A stretch of DNA of 64,000 bases. Origin: Streptomyces hokutonensis (GTDB taxonomy: Bacteria > Actinomycetota > Actinomycetes > Streptomycetales > Streptomycetaceae). Under the pieces are notes generated by a model. It was not told the DNA's origin, made no database searches, and saw nothing but the letters and a program-made list of their open reading frames with translations. Within the stretch, counting starts at the first letter, position 1, and the number at the start of each line of letters is the position of its first letter. The stretch is taken from positions 30,197 through 94,196 of the forward strand of contig NZ_BARG01000089.1 in NCBI RefSeq assembly GCF_000376565.1. Direction: 5' to 3'. Below, in pieces: positions 43,453-52,767 of the stretch. The translations under genes were made by a program, and so were the position numbers.

Positions 43453-45225
43453 CTACAGCGCCCCCGCCAGATCCAGCGCCGCCACATACCCGAACGTCAT
43501 CGCCGGACCGATCGTCGAGCCCGCGCCCGCGTAGCTGTGGCCCATCACCGCCGCGCTCGCGTTGCCCGCCGCGTACAGACCGGGGATCACCGAACCGTCC
43601 GCCCGCAGCACCCGCGCCCGTGCGTCCGTGCGCATGCCGCCCTTGGTGCCGAGGTCGCCGGGGACGATGCGGAGGGCGTAGTACGGGGGCAGCCAGAGCG
43701 GGGCGAGGCAGGAGTTGGGGAGGATCGCGGGGTCCGTGTAGTAGTGGTCGTAGGCGCTGTCGCCGCGCCCGAAGTCGGTGTCCTTGCCGCTCGCCGCAAG
43801 GGAGTTGAAGCGGGTGACGGTGGAGCGGAGGGCCGCCGCCGGGACGCCGATCGACGTGGCCAGGGCGTCCCAGGTCCACGCCTTGTAGGCCGCGCCCGAG
43901 CTGTACCAGTCGTCGGGGAAGGCGAACGTCGGCAGGATGTCCCTGAAGAGGTAGCGGTTGCGGTAGTTCTGGTCGACGATCAGCCAGGCCGGGATGTCGG
44001 GGGCGGCGGCGTTGCGGTCGTACATCGTGTGGACGACGTCGCTGTAGGGGGCGGCCTCGTTGACGAAGCGGGAACCGGCCTGGTTGATCAACAGGCCGCC
44101 GGGGAGGGTGCGTTCGGCGAGGCAGAAGTAGGGGTCGGCGGGGAGCGGGATGGCCGGCCCCCACCAGGCGTCGTCCATCAGCGCGAGGGAAGCGCCCACC
44201 CTCTGACCCGCCTGGATGCCGTCGCCGGTGTTCTCCTTCGCGCCGACCGTCCAGTCCGTGCCGATGGGCTGGCGCTGGTACTGGGCGCGCATGGCCGCGT
44301 TGTGCTCGAAGCCGCCGGAGCCGACGACGACCCCGCGCCGGGCGCGGACCAGTCCGGCGGCTCCGTTGCGGGTGACGACGGCTCCGGTGACCGTCCCGGC
44401 CTCCAAGTACAGGTCGGTCAAAGGGGTGTTGAGCCACACGGGCACCTGCGCGGACTGGAGTCCGGCGCGCAGACCGGCGGCGAGGGACTGCCCCATGGTG
44501 AGCGGCTTCTGCCCGAGCAGCGCCGCCTGCGTCCCCCGGGCCAGGCACGCGGTCGCCACGGCGGCACCCTTGACGTTCACTGCGGCCAGGTCGAGCCACT
44601 TGTAGTCGGCGCTGAAGACGACCATGCCGGCCGGAACGGCGAGGTACGGCGGGTTGAGGTGGGCGAGTTCGGCGCCGAGGATGTTGCCGTCGAGCTGATC
44701 CGGTTCTATGGAACGGCCGTTGGGCAGGCCGCCCGGCAACTCCGGGTAGTAGTCGCTGTATCCCTCCATCCAGCGGAAGCGCAGCGGGCTGTTCGCCATG
44801 ACGAAGGAGATCATGGCGGGGCCGTGGGCGAGGAAGGACTGCTGGCGGTCGGCCGGGACGTCGGCGCCGACGACGGCCGCGAGGTAACTGGCCGCCTTGG
44901 CGGGGGTGTCGGGGACTCCGGCGGCCAGGATCACCGGGTTGTTCGGGATCCAGATCCCGGCGCCCGAGCGGGCGGCCGAGCCCCCGAAGGTCGGCGCCTT
45001 CTCCACCACGACACAGCTCAGACCCTGTTTGGCGGCGGTCAGCGCGGCGGTCATCCCGGCCGCTCCGGACCCGATCACCACGACGTCGTAGGTACCGAGG
45101 AGGGGGAGGTCGGCCGCGTGGGCCGAGGTGGAGACTCCGGCGGCGGCGAGTGCGGCGACCGCACCACCGGCCAACACGCTTCTTCTGCGCGGGAGTTCCG
45201 CATGTGCGTCCGTGCTCGGGGTCAT
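43453..45225 (-). CDS. Tat-exported FAD-binding dehydrogenase, 3-ketosteroid-delta-1-dehydrogenase-like
   Basis: 590 aa from the ATG at 45225. Tat signal: PRRRSVLAGGAVAALAAAG, ending at SAHA. FAD Rossmann motif VVVIGSGAAGMTAALTAAK, then FGGSAARSGAGIWIPNN. The C-terminal GLYAAGNASAAVMGHSYAGAG segment, continuing STIGPAMTFGYVAA, matches 3-ketosteroid dehydrogenase/fumarate reductase family enzymes and best the ketosteroid branch. The substrate might be a steroid or another cyclic ketone; a secreted form is unusual for that branch. Alone between the type VII cluster and the acyl-CoA ligase. Confidence 0.8.
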   Translation of the reverse strand: MTPSTDAHAELPRRRSVLAGGAVAALAAAGVSTSAHAADLPLLGTYDVVVIGSGAAGMTAALTAAKQGLSCVVVEKAPTFGGSAARSGAGIWIPNNPVILAAGVPDTPAKAASYLAAVVGADVPADRQQSFLAHGPAMISFVMANSPLRFRWMEGYSDYYPELPGGLPNGRSIEPDQLDGNILGAELAHLNPPYLAVPAGMVVFSADYKWLDLAAVNVKGAAVATACLARGTQAALLGQKPLTMGQSLAAGLRAGLQSAQVPVWLNTPLTDLYLEAGTVTGAVVTRNGAAGLVRARRGVVVGSGGFEHNAAMRAQYQRQPIGTDWTVGAKENTGDGIQAGQRVGASLALMDDAWWGPAIPLPADPYFCLAERTLPGGLLINQAGSRFVNEAAPYSDVVHTMYDRNAAAPDIPAWLIVDQNYRNRYLFRDILPTFAFPDDWYSSGAAYKAWTWDALATSIGVPAAALRSTVTRFNSLAASGKDTDFGRGDSAYDHYYTDPAILPNSCLAPLWLPPYYALRIVPGDLGTKGGMRTDARARVLRADGSVIPGLYAAGNASAAVMGHSYAGAGSTIGPAMTFGYVAALDLAGAL

Positions 45226-45330
45226 GGCCGCTCCAGCCCGACGGGGAAATGGGCTGGGAATGTCGCGCGGGGGTCTTGTGAAGTCAATAACCAGGTCCAC
45301 ACCAAGACGCCAAATCGCCCCGAACGGCGC

Positions 45331-47244
45331 TTAGTTCGCGTACAGCGCCTCGATGTCCCGCTCGAAGTCCCGCATCACGACCTCGCGCCGCAGCTTCATC
45401 GACGGCGTCAGATGTCCGGCCGCCTCGGTGAAGTCCACCGGGAGGACGCTGAAGCGGCGGATGGACTCGGGGCGGGAGACGAGCTTGTTGGCGTCGTCGA
45501 CGGCGCGTTGCAGGACCGCTCTCAACTCGTCGTCTTCGACGAGGAGTTCGGCGGGGACCGGGTGCTTGCCGTTCATCTGGCGCCAGTGGGTGATGCCTTC
45601 GAGGTCGAGGGTGATGAGGGCGGCGACGTAGGGGCGGCGGTCGCCGACGACGATGCACTGGGCGATCAGGGGGTGGGCGCGCAGCCAGTTCTCCAGCGGG
45701 GCCGGGGCCACGTTCTTGCCGCCCGCGGTGATCAGGATCTCCTTCTTGCGGCCGGTGATGGTCAGATAGCCCTCGTCGTCGAGGTGGCCGATGTCGCCGG
45801 TGGCGAGCCAGCCGTCCTGGGAGGCGGGGGCGACCCCGTCGCCGTGCGGGTCCCAGTAGCCGCGGAAGACCTGGCCGCCGGCGAGCAGGATCTCGCCGTC
45901 GGAGGCGATCCTGACCTTGGTGCCGGGCATCGGCCAACCCACCGTCCCCAGCCGGGGTTTGAGGGGCGGCGTACAGGTCGCGGCCGCGGTCGTCTCGGTG
46001 AGGCCGTAGCCCTCGAAGATCTCGATGCCCGCGCCGGCGTAGAACGCGGCGAGCCGGCGGCCCAGCGGGGAGCCGCCGCAGATGACGTAACGGAGCTTGC
46101 CGCCAAGGGCGTTGCGGATCTTGCGGTAGACGAGCGGGTCGTAGAAGGCGCGGGCCGTCCGCAGCGGGCCGCTCGGGCCGGAGCCCTTGCCGGACTGGCG
46201 GGTCTCCAGAGCCTCGCCGTAGCGGACGGCCGCATTGGTCGCGCGGTCGAAGATCTTGCCGCGGCCGCCCTTCTCCGCCTTCGCCCGGGCGTTGTTGAAG
46301 ACCTTCTCCAGCATGTACGGGATGGCCAGCAGGAAGGTCGGCTGGAAGCTCGCCAGATCCGCCAGCAGGTCCTCGGACTTGAGGCTCGCGGCGTGGCCGA
46401 GGCGGACCCGGGCGCGGATGCAGGCGACCGCGACCATCCGGCCGAAGACATGGGAGTAGGGGAGGAAGAGGAGCGTGGAGGGTTCTTCGTTGGGCTTGTT
46501 CTTGAAGACGCCGTAGAGGAGTTCGATCGCGTTGTCGACCTCGGCGAGGAAGTTGCCGTGGGTGATCGCGCAGCCCTTGGGGCGGCCGGTGGTGCCCGAG
46601 GTGTAGATGACGGTGGCGAGCGTGTCGGGCAGCAACACCCCACGGCGTACGGCGACTTCCTGGTCCGGGACGGTCCGGCCCAGCTCGGCCAGCCGGTCCA
46701 GGTGGCCCTTCTCGAAGACCCACATGTGGCGCAGGTCGGGCAGCCGGGGCGTCTCCGGGCCGAGCGACGAGGCCTGCGCGACCGTCTCGGCGGCCATCGC
46801 CACCGCGCCCGTGTCCTGGAGGATCCAGCGGATCTGGAAGAGGGAGGAGGTCGGGTAGATGGGGACGGTGACCAGACCGGCCGCCCACGCGGCGAAGTCG
46901 AGGAGCGTCCACTCGTACGACGTACGCGCCATGACGGCGATCCGGTCGCCCGGCTGGAGGCCCTCCGCGATCAGCCCCTTGGCGACGGCCTGCACCTGCT
47001 CGGCGAACTCGGCCGCCGTGACGTCCGTCCAACTCCCGTCCTCCGTCTGCCTGCTGAGGACCAGGTGGTCGGGGGCCGCCGCCGCGTTCTCGAACGGCAC
47101 GTCGGCGAGCGAGCCGTGCGTGGCCGGTGCCACCAGCGGCGGTACGGAGACCTCGCGGACCACGCCGTCCAGCCGCCGTATCTCGGGCTCCACGAGTACG
47201 GGCGCGCCGTCGTAGTCGTAGCCGGACGGGTAGGCGAGGGACAT
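45331..47244 (-). CDS. Long-chain fatty-acid-CoA ligase
   Basis: 637 aa ANL-family adenylating enzyme of the FadD15/long-chain type. ATP loop YTSGTTGRPKG, FEGYGLTETTAAATCTPP adenylate-binding motif, DGWLATGDIGHLDDEGYL hinge region and a C-terminal GGKNVAPAPLE lid with the catalytic Lys in PSMKLRRE. Activates fatty acids with ATP and CoA. ATG at 47244 with CAGGAG 6 nt upstream. Divergent from the MaoC-like gene across a region with palindromes. Confidence 0.92.
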   Translation of the reverse strand: MSLAYPSGYDYDGAPVLVEPEIRRLDGVVREVSVPPLVAPATHGSLADVPFENAAAAPDHLVLSRQTEDGSWTDVTAAEFAEQVQAVAKGLIAEGLQPGDRIAVMARTSYEWTLLDFAAWAAGLVTVPIYPTSSLFQIRWILQDTGAVAMAAETVAQASSLGPETPRLPDLRHMWVFEKGHLDRLAELGRTVPDQEVAVRRGVLLPDTLATVIYTSGTTGRPKGCAITHGNFLAEVDNAIELLYGVFKNKPNEEPSTLLFLPYSHVFGRMVAVACIRARVRLGHAASLKSEDLLADLASFQPTFLLAIPYMLEKVFNNARAKAEKGGRGKIFDRATNAAVRYGEALETRQSGKGSGPSGPLRTARAFYDPLVYRKIRNALGGKLRYVICGGSPLGRRLAAFYAGAGIEIFEGYGLTETTAAATCTPPLKPRLGTVGWPMPGTKVRIASDGEILLAGGQVFRGYWDPHGDGVAPASQDGWLATGDIGHLDDEGYLTITGRKKEILITAGGKNVAPAPLENWLRAHPLIAQCIVVGDRRPYVAALITLDLEGITHWRQMNGKHPVPAELLVEDDELRAVLQRAVDDANKLVSRPESIRRFSVLPVDFTEAAGHLTPSMKLRREVVMRDFERDIEALYAN

Positions 47245-47596
47245 GGCAGCTCCTGAGGCGTGCAGCTTGTACCGCTCTGCTGCATTAGGTACGCGTGGTG
47301 CGTACCGAGGTGTTCATCCACGACCGACGGCCGGGTGTTACCTCGGGTCAGGTCGAAGATCGTACGGGCCCCTCGTGGGGACTTTGTGCGGGTTCGGGGG
47401 TGGTACCGGGCCGGGCCTGTGCAACCTCGGCGGGTTCGCAGCGTTTTGTCGGCCATGGGCCGGCCGTGCGCCGCCGGTGCGTCACCCATGCACCCGCCAT
47501 GGACCGTCCGGCTCGCCCCACTTGGCCTTACCTACGGTAACCTTACTCCGAAGTAAGCCGAAAAGAGCCGCCCAGGACACCACCCGGGAGTGGGAC
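47245..47596. other. Divergent promoter region, acyl-CoA ligase / MaoC-like gene
   Basis: 352 nt with short open frames that look non-coding. Near the plus-strand gene two dyads lie close together: TTACC-TAC-GGTAA (47528-47540) and CTTACT-CCGA-AGTAAG (47542-47557). They share the TTAC/GTAA core and probably bind a dimeric regulator. Nothing else recognised. Confidence 0.55.
47528..47557. promoter_or_regulatory. Tandem palindromic operators, TTAC/GTAA core
   Basis: TTACC-N3-GGTAA and CTTACT-N4-AGTAAG are one base apart. TetR-type fatty-acid regulators often use such sites, and a TetR gene lies 2.4 kb away at 49947-50612, but the pairing is a guess. Confidence 0.45.
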
Positions 47597-48445
47597 ATGG
47601 CCAACCCCTATCCACCCCTCACCGACACCCCCGCGCTCACCCCGCTCCTTCTCCGCGGCGCCCTCCTCTCCCCCTTCAAACGGCCCCGCGCCGACGCCGA
47701 GTTCCCCCGCACCCGGCTCGTCCTGCCCGGCGTCCGCGTGGATCTGGCGAAGCTGGCCGCCTACGAGCGGGTGTGCGGCTTCCCCACCGGTGACGACGCC
47801 CTGCCCATCACCTATCCGCACGTCCTCGGCTTCCCGCTGGCCATGCGCCTGATGAGCTGCCGCGCCTTCCCACTGCCGCTGCTCGGCCTGGTCCACACCT
47901 CGGTGGAGATCACCCGGCACACGGCGGTACCGGCCACCGGTGAGTACGAACTGACGGTCTACGTCGACGAGTTGGCCCCGCACCGGCGCGGAACCGAGGC
48001 GACGGTCACGACGGAGATGCGGGCCGACGACACCCTCGTCTGGGAGTCACGGAGCACCTACCTCGCCCGCCACCGCACCGAGGCGCAGCCGCCCGTAGTG
48101 GCCGAGCAGTCCGAGCCCCTGCCCACCGTCGCCGAGTGGCGGCTCGGCGAGGACGTGGGCCGGCGCTACGGCGCCGCGTCCGGCGACCGCAACCCCATCC
48201 ACCTCCACCCGCTCACCGCCCGCCTGTTCGGCTTCCCACGGGCCATCGCGCACGGCATGTGGACGGCGGCCCGCTGTCTCGCCGCCCACGGGACGCCCGA
48301 ACGCGCGCTGGTGCGGGCCGAGTTCAGGGCGCCGGTGCTGCTGCCGGGAACCGTGGAGTACGCGGCGCTCGACGACCGCTTCGCGCTGCGGGACGTGACC
48401 GGCCGGACACATGTGGAGGGGTTCGTGCGCCCGGCCGTTGCCTGA
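47597..48445 (+). CDS. MaoC-like hot-dog dehydratase
   Basis: 282 aa. Two hot-dog folds: a degenerate N-terminal one (about 20-140) and a C-terminal MaoC domain with the active-site segment GAASGDRNPIHLHPLTARLFG (Asp and His of the hydratase motif), then AIAHGMWTAARCL. Resembles HtdX/HtdZ-type (3R)-hydroxyacyl dehydratases of fatty acid or mycolate-like pathways. ATG at 47597 with GGGAG upstream. Divergent from the acyl-CoA ligase, which fits lipid metabolism; the natural acyl chain is unknown. Confidence 0.85.
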   Translation: MANPYPPLTDTPALTPLLLRGALLSPFKRPRADAEFPRTRLVLPGVRVDLAKLAAYERVCGFPTGDDALPITYPHVLGFPLAMRLMSCRAFPLPLLGLVHTSVEITRHTAVPATGEYELTVYVDELAPHRRGTEATVTTEMRADDTLVWESRSTYLARHRTEAQPPVVAEQSEPLPTVAEWRLGEDVGRRYGAASGDRNPIHLHPLTARLFGFPRAIAHGMWTAARCLAAHGTPERALVRAEFRAPVLLPGTVEYAALDDRFALRDVTGRTHVEGFVRPAVA

Positions 48446-48652
48446 GCCCCGGTGAACACTGGGCGAACAAAAAACGTCCGGCTCCCTCAGGCGCATCTCG
48501 AAATCCCGGGCGAACAAAGGGCCCTTGAGGATTCCGCACAGGAAAACCCCAGCCCGCCCAAGGCACTTTCAAGACATCGCTCATACGTTCCTCAGGGTTC
48601 CTTCTTACCCTCGCCTCACTTCGCCGGACCCGCCAGGAAGGGCCCCTGAGCC

Positions 48653-49942
48653 ATGCCCCCCAGACGCATCGCCGTACTCGCCGACTCGGACACCCGCTGG
48701 AAGTGGGGAGCGTCCGTGGCACAGCAGATCGCCCCGGGGCACGCCCTCGACGCGTACTTCCTGCGCGGCCGGTCGACCCCGACCGAGCGGCAGCTCGCCG
48801 AGATCGGCATCGAGCCCGACACCGCGCGCGAACTCCCCACCGCCGACCTGGTCGACGACGCGGACCTGGCCGACGCGGACATCGTCGTCATGGCCGTCTC
48901 CGGCGGCACGGTCCTCGCCCTCACCCACAGCCTCGGCCTCGCCTGGGCGGGCCGCGAACACCGGCCCATCACCGTCACCGGCTACGTCGGCGTCGTCTAC
49001 GAGAAGATGATCGACGGACTGCTCACCCGCGGCGGCACCGACATCGTCCTCGCCAACTCCACCTACGACGCGGACCGGTTCGGCGCCGCGTTCGCGAGCG
49101 TCGAGATCGACCCGGACTCGGTCGTGGAGTGCGCCCTGCCCTTCCTCGGCGGCGAGCCCTACCGGCCGTCCACCGAACGGCCGTTCACCCTCACCTTCGC
49201 CGTCCAGCCCTCCGTCCCCAAGAGCAAGCAGGACCGCCTGCGGCTCCTGGAGCGGGCCGCCGCCCACGCCCGGCGCCACCCCGACCGCCAGGTCCTGATG
49301 AAGCTGCGCAGCCTCCCCGGCGAGCACACCACCCACGTCGAGGCCGACCCCTACCAGCTCCTCATCCAGAACCTCGCCGAACCCGCCCCCGCCAACCTCC
49401 AGTTGGTCTACGGCAACATGGGCGAGGTCCTCGACCGCACCGACCTCCTGGTCACCGTCAGCTCCACCGCCGCCCTCGAGTCGATGCAGCGGGGCATCCC
49501 CACCGCCATCCTCACCGACTTCGGCGTCCGCGAGGCACACGGCAACCACTACTTCATCCACTCCGGCTGCCTCGCCTCCTGGGACGAACTCGACGCCGGC
49601 GCCCTCCCGTTGCCCGACCCCGCCTGGGCCGACGCCCAGGGCATCGGCAAGAGCGACCCCTACGCCGCCGCCCGCACCCGCGTGGCCGCACTGCGCGCCG
49701 CGGGACCGCTGCCGACGCTGCGCCCCTACTACACACCGGAGCGCGCCGGCATCTACCTGGGCGGCCTGCTGGCCCGCAACGGCTTCGACGAGAAGGGCCG
49801 CCCCCTCAACACCCCGCTGGGCACGGGCGGTTCGGGTCTGAAGAGGGCCGTACGAGGAGTGGCCCGGCGCGGCGCCAAGGCCGTGTACCGGGTGGGATAT
49901 CAGCGGGTGGCGCCGACGCTGCGCAAGTGGGGGGCCGTCTGA
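48653..49942 (+). CDS. Putative glycosyltransferase (DUF6716-type)
   Basis: 429 aa. Cytosolic, no signal. The layout fits a GT-B-like enzyme: RIAVLADSDTRWKWGA at the start, TVTGYVGVVYEKMIDGLLTR, then a second half with TFAVQPSVPKSKQDRLRLLER, VLMKLRSLPGEHTTH and LVTVSSTAALESMQRGIP (nucleotide-sugar side), and a basic C-terminal helix (VRGVARRGAKAVYRVGYQR) that may bind membrane. I recall this family as DUF6716 putative glycosyltransferases linked to surface glycans; acceptor unknown. The 207 nt before it carry GGGCGAACAAA twice (48461-48471, 48508-48518). Confidence 0.65.
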   Translation: MPPRRIAVLADSDTRWKWGASVAQQIAPGHALDAYFLRGRSTPTERQLAEIGIEPDTARELPTADLVDDADLADADIVVMAVSGGTVLALTHSLGLAWAGREHRPITVTGYVGVVYEKMIDGLLTRGGTDIVLANSTYDADRFGAAFASVEIDPDSVVECALPFLGGEPYRPSTERPFTLTFAVQPSVPKSKQDRLRLLERAAAHARRHPDRQVLMKLRSLPGEHTTHVEADPYQLLIQNLAEPAPANLQLVYGNMGEVLDRTDLLVTVSSTAALESMQRGIPTAILTDFGVREAHGNHYFIHSGCLASWDELDAGALPLPDPAWADAQGIGKSDPYAAARTRVAALRAAGPLPTLRPYYTPERAGIYLGGLLARNGFDEKGRPLNTPLGTGGSGLKRAVRGVARRGAKAVYRVGYQRVAPTLRKWGAV

Positions 49943-49946
49943 GACC

Positions 49947-50612
49947 TCAGGACCGGTCCTCGGTGCCGGCCGGCGGTGACCAGGGCCGCCCCTCCATCAG
50001 GTTGCCGAGGCCGGCCCAGGCGAAGTTCATCAGGGTCGCCGCCGTCTGCTTCGCGGTGACGCCCGGGGTCGCGTTGGACCAGGCGGCGAGGGACTCGGCG
50101 GCACCGACCAGCGCCTCCGCGAGGCCGGCCACCTCGCGCTCGGCGAGGTCGGGGTCACGGTCACGGTGCGCCTCGCGGGCGGTGACCGCGATCAACTCGG
50201 TGACGAACGCGACGAGTTCGGCGCGCAGCGCGGCCACCTCGGCCGCGAAGGGCTCGCCGTGGGTGCGGGCCTGGAGATGCAGGACGGACCAGCCGTCCGG
50301 ATGCTGGGCGGTGTGCGTGAAGAACGCACGCAGCCCGTCCCAGAGTTGGCGGTCGGCGGGCGAGCGGGTGTCGACCCCGGCCCGCACCGCCTCGGTGAGC
50401 GCCTGTCCCTCGCGCCGGATGCACGCGGTGAACAAGTCTTCCTTCGAGTTCAGGTAGAGATACACCAACGGCTTTGACACGCCCGCGAGTTCGGCTATCT
50501 CGTCCATCGACGCGGCCATGTAGCCGCGCTGTCCGAAGGTCCGCACGGCGGCGTCGAGCATCTGCTGCTCACGGACCGCACGCGGCATCCGCTTGGTCTT
50601 CACGGCACCCAT
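49947..50612 (-). CDS. TetR-family regulator
   Basis: 221 aa. N-terminal HTH (about 15-60): MLDAAVRTFGQRGYMAASMDEIAELAGVSKPLVYLYLNSKEDLF. The C-terminal ligand domain is helical; no effector can be named. ATG at 50612. Convergent with the glycosyltransferase gene (4-nt gap). Possible controller of the divergent lipid genes at 47.2-48.4 kb. Confidence 0.9.
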   Translation of the reverse strand: MGAVKTKRMPRAVREQQMLDAAVRTFGQRGYMAASMDEIAELAGVSKPLVYLYLNSKEDLFTACIRREGQALTEAVRAGVDTRSPADRQLWDGLRAFFTHTAQHPDGWSVLHLQARTHGEPFAAEVAALRAELVAFVTELIAVTAREAHRDRDPDLAEREVAGLAEALVGAAESLAAWSNATPGVTAKQTAATLMNFAWAGLGNLMEGRPWSPPAGTEDRS

Positions 50613-50640
50613 GGGGGCAAGGGTAGTTCGGCCCCAGGTG

Positions 50641-50940
50641 TCAGGAGGTCTGGCCCTGCGGTCCGGCGGCGTCGACCGCCTCGTCCTCCTGGTTGCGGTT
50701 GGCGTCCAGGTTCGCCTTCATCCGGTCGACCCGCTCGACGATCTGCACCGAGGCCCGGTCGCGCACCCCGCGCAGCACCACGAAGCTGATCGGCGCCGAG
50801 ATCACCAGCGCCAGCAGCACGATCCACATGCCGTTGGACTCGCCGAAGCCGCGCGGGAAGACGCCGAGGTAGACGAGGCCCCAGACGACTCCGAGGCAGC
50901 CCGCGAAGACTCCGAGGCGCATCAGCGTGTAGCGGAACAT
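50641..50940 (-). CDS. DUF4229-type small membrane protein
   Basis: 99 aa from the ATG at 50940; two membrane helices (VFAGCLGVVWGLVYLGVF and WIVLLALVISAPISFVVL) and a charged C-terminus. It matches the actinobacterial DUF4229 family, of unknown role, commonly found next to menaquinone genes as here (mqnE 0.6 kb away). The frame is open for 17 more codons upstream. Confidence 0.7.
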   Translation of the reverse strand: MFRYTLMRLGVFAGCLGVVWGLVYLGVFPRGFGESNGMWIVLLALVISAPISFVVLRGVRDRASVQIVERVDRMKANLDANRNQEDEAVDAAGPQGQTS

Positions 50941-51027
50941 CTCAATCCACTCTTCCGTAACCGTGACGAACAGGCCCAACCAGTGAAGCACGCGCCCCCA
51001 CCGATCTTCGGGCGGGGTGCGCGCCGC

Positions 51028-51552
51028 TCACATCAACGGCAGCAGCATGAAGATGTCGTCCCGGTCGTCCCCCGGGGCGACGCGGATCGCGCCGGGCACC
51101 CGGCCGACCTCCTTGTAGCCGCAGGAGCCGTAGAACCGCTCCAGGCCGTGCCCGCCCCGGCAGGTGAGGCGGATCGCCTCGATGCCGTCGAGACCGCGCG
51201 CGGCCGTCTCGGCGGCGGCCAGCAGATCCCGCCCGTAACCCTTGCCCTGGTGGCGGGGGTGGACCATCACCGTGTAGAGCCACAGCCAGTGCAGCATCAG
51301 CCGGTGGGTGTTGAACGCGAGGAACACGGTCGCGGCGACCGTGCCCCTCTCGTCGCGGCCGACCAGCAGCCGGGTGCGGCCCTCCGCCATGGAGACGAAG
51401 TGCTTGATCAGCTCGGGCCGTATCTCGTCCACCGTGACCGGCGCGACGAAACCGACCGAGCCGCCCGCGTTGGAGACGTCCGCCCACAGCGTGAGGATCT
51501 CCTCGCGCAGGGCAGGGGTTATCGCGGGGTCCAGTTCGAAAGTGAGCGCCAT
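51028..51552 (-). CDS. GNAT-family N-acetyltransferase
   Basis: 174 aa. Acetyl-CoA loop in VMVHPRHQGKGYGRDLLAAAE (R/Q-x-x-G-x-G/A pattern) and C-terminal GLERFYGSCGYKEVGRVPGAIRV. Substrate unknown. ATG at 51552, 10 nt after the mqnE stop on the same strand, so probably co-transcribed with mqnE. Confidence 0.85.
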   Translation of the reverse strand: MALTFELDPAITPALREEILTLWADVSNAGGSVGFVAPVTVDEIRPELIKHFVSMAEGRTRLLVGRDERGTVAATVFLAFNTHRLMLHWLWLYTVMVHPRHQGKGYGRDLLAAAETAARGLDGIEAIRLTCRGGHGLERFYGSCGYKEVGRVPGAIRVAPGDDRDDIFMLLPLM

Positions 51553-51562
51553 CGTTCGGTGG

Positions 51563-52726
51563 TCACACTCGCATCGGCTGCGGGGACTCGCGCCGCGCCG
51601 GGTCCGGGCCGTCGTACTCGCGGATGATCTCGTAGCGCGTGTTCCGCTCGACCGGCTGGAAACCGGCGTCGCGGATCAGGTCGAGGAGGTCGTCGCGGGT
51701 GAGCTTGTTCGGGGTGCCGTAGTTGTCGGCGTCGTGCGTGATCTTGTACTCGACGACCGAGCCGTCCATGTCGTCCGCGCCGTGCTGGAGCGCGAGCTGC
51801 GCGGTCTGGACGCCGTGCATGACCCAGAAGACCTTGACGTGCGGGACGTTGTCGAAGAGCAGCCGCGAGACCGCGAAGGTCTTCAGGGCCTCGGCGCCGG
51901 TCGCCATCTGCGTGCGCGCCTGGAGCCGGTTGCGGACCTTGCCGTCCTTCATGTCCACGAAGTCGTGCTGGTAGCGCAGCGGGATGAAGACCTGGAAACC
52001 GCCGGTCTCGTCCTGGAGTTCACGCAGCCGCAGCACGTGGTCCACGCGGTGGCGGGGCTCCTCGATGTGGCCGTAGAGCATGGTGCACGGGGTCTTGAGC
52101 CCCTTCTCGTGCGCCAGCCGGTGGATGCGCGACCAGTCCTCCCAGTGCGTGCGGTGGTCCACGATGTGCTGACGGACCTCCCAGTCGAAGATCTCGGCGC
52201 CACCGCCGGTCAACGACTCCAGACCCGCGTCGATCAGCTCGTCGAGGATCTCGGAGGCGGAGAGCCCCGAGATCGTCTCGAAGTGATGGATCTCCGTCGC
52301 CGTGAAGGCCTTCAGCGAGACGTTCGGGAGGGCCTTCTTCAGCTCGCTCAGGGAGCGCGGGTAGTAGCGCCAGGGGAGGTTCGGGTGCAGGCCGTTGACG
52401 ATGTGCAGCTCGGTGAGGTTCTCGCCCTCCATCGCCTTGGCGAGGCGGACGGCCTCCTCGATGCGCATCGTGTACGCGTCCTTCTCGCCCGGCTTGCGCT
52501 GGAACGAGCAGTAGGCGCAGGACGCCGTGCACACGTTGGTCATGTTGAGGTGGCGGTTGACGTTGAAGTGGACGACATCGCCGTTCTTCCGCGTCCGCAC
52601 CTCGTGCGCCAGCCCGCCCAGCCAGGCCAGGTCGTCCGACTCGTACAGCGCGACGCCGTCCTCGCGGGACAGCCGCTCACCGGAGCGGACCTTCTGCTCC
52701 AGCTCGCGCTTGAGCCCGACATCCAT
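51563..52726 (-). CDS. mqnE: Aminofutalosine synthase
   Basis: 387 aa radical-SAM enzyme joining the MqnA product to SAM-derived adenosine, step two of the futalosine route. Fe-S motif CTASCAYC (C66, C70, C73), followed by SFQRKPGEKDAY, HIVNGLHPNLPWRYY and KVFWVMHGVQTAQLALQHGADD. The ATG at 52726 is preferred (AAGAGG upstream and conserved MDVGLKRELEQKV); the longer open frame is not expected to be translated. Upstream neighbour is an Lrp-type regulator. Confidence 0.94.
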   Translation of the reverse strand: MDVGLKRELEQKVRSGERLSREDGVALYESDDLAWLGGLAHEVRTRKNGDVVHFNVNRHLNMTNVCTASCAYCSFQRKPGEKDAYTMRIEEAVRLAKAMEGENLTELHIVNGLHPNLPWRYYPRSLSELKKALPNVSLKAFTATEIHHFETISGLSASEILDELIDAGLESLTGGGAEIFDWEVRQHIVDHRTHWEDWSRIHRLAHEKGLKTPCTMLYGHIEEPRHRVDHVLRLRELQDETGGFQVFIPLRYQHDFVDMKDGKVRNRLQARTQMATGAEALKTFAVSRLLFDNVPHVKVFWVMHGVQTAQLALQHGADDMDGSVVEYKITHDADNYGTPNKLTRDDLLDLIRDAGFQPVERNTRYEIIREYDGPDPARRESPQPMRV

Positions 52727-52767
52727 GCCCTTACCTCTTCCTGAGACAACCTTGATAAACCGTACGC

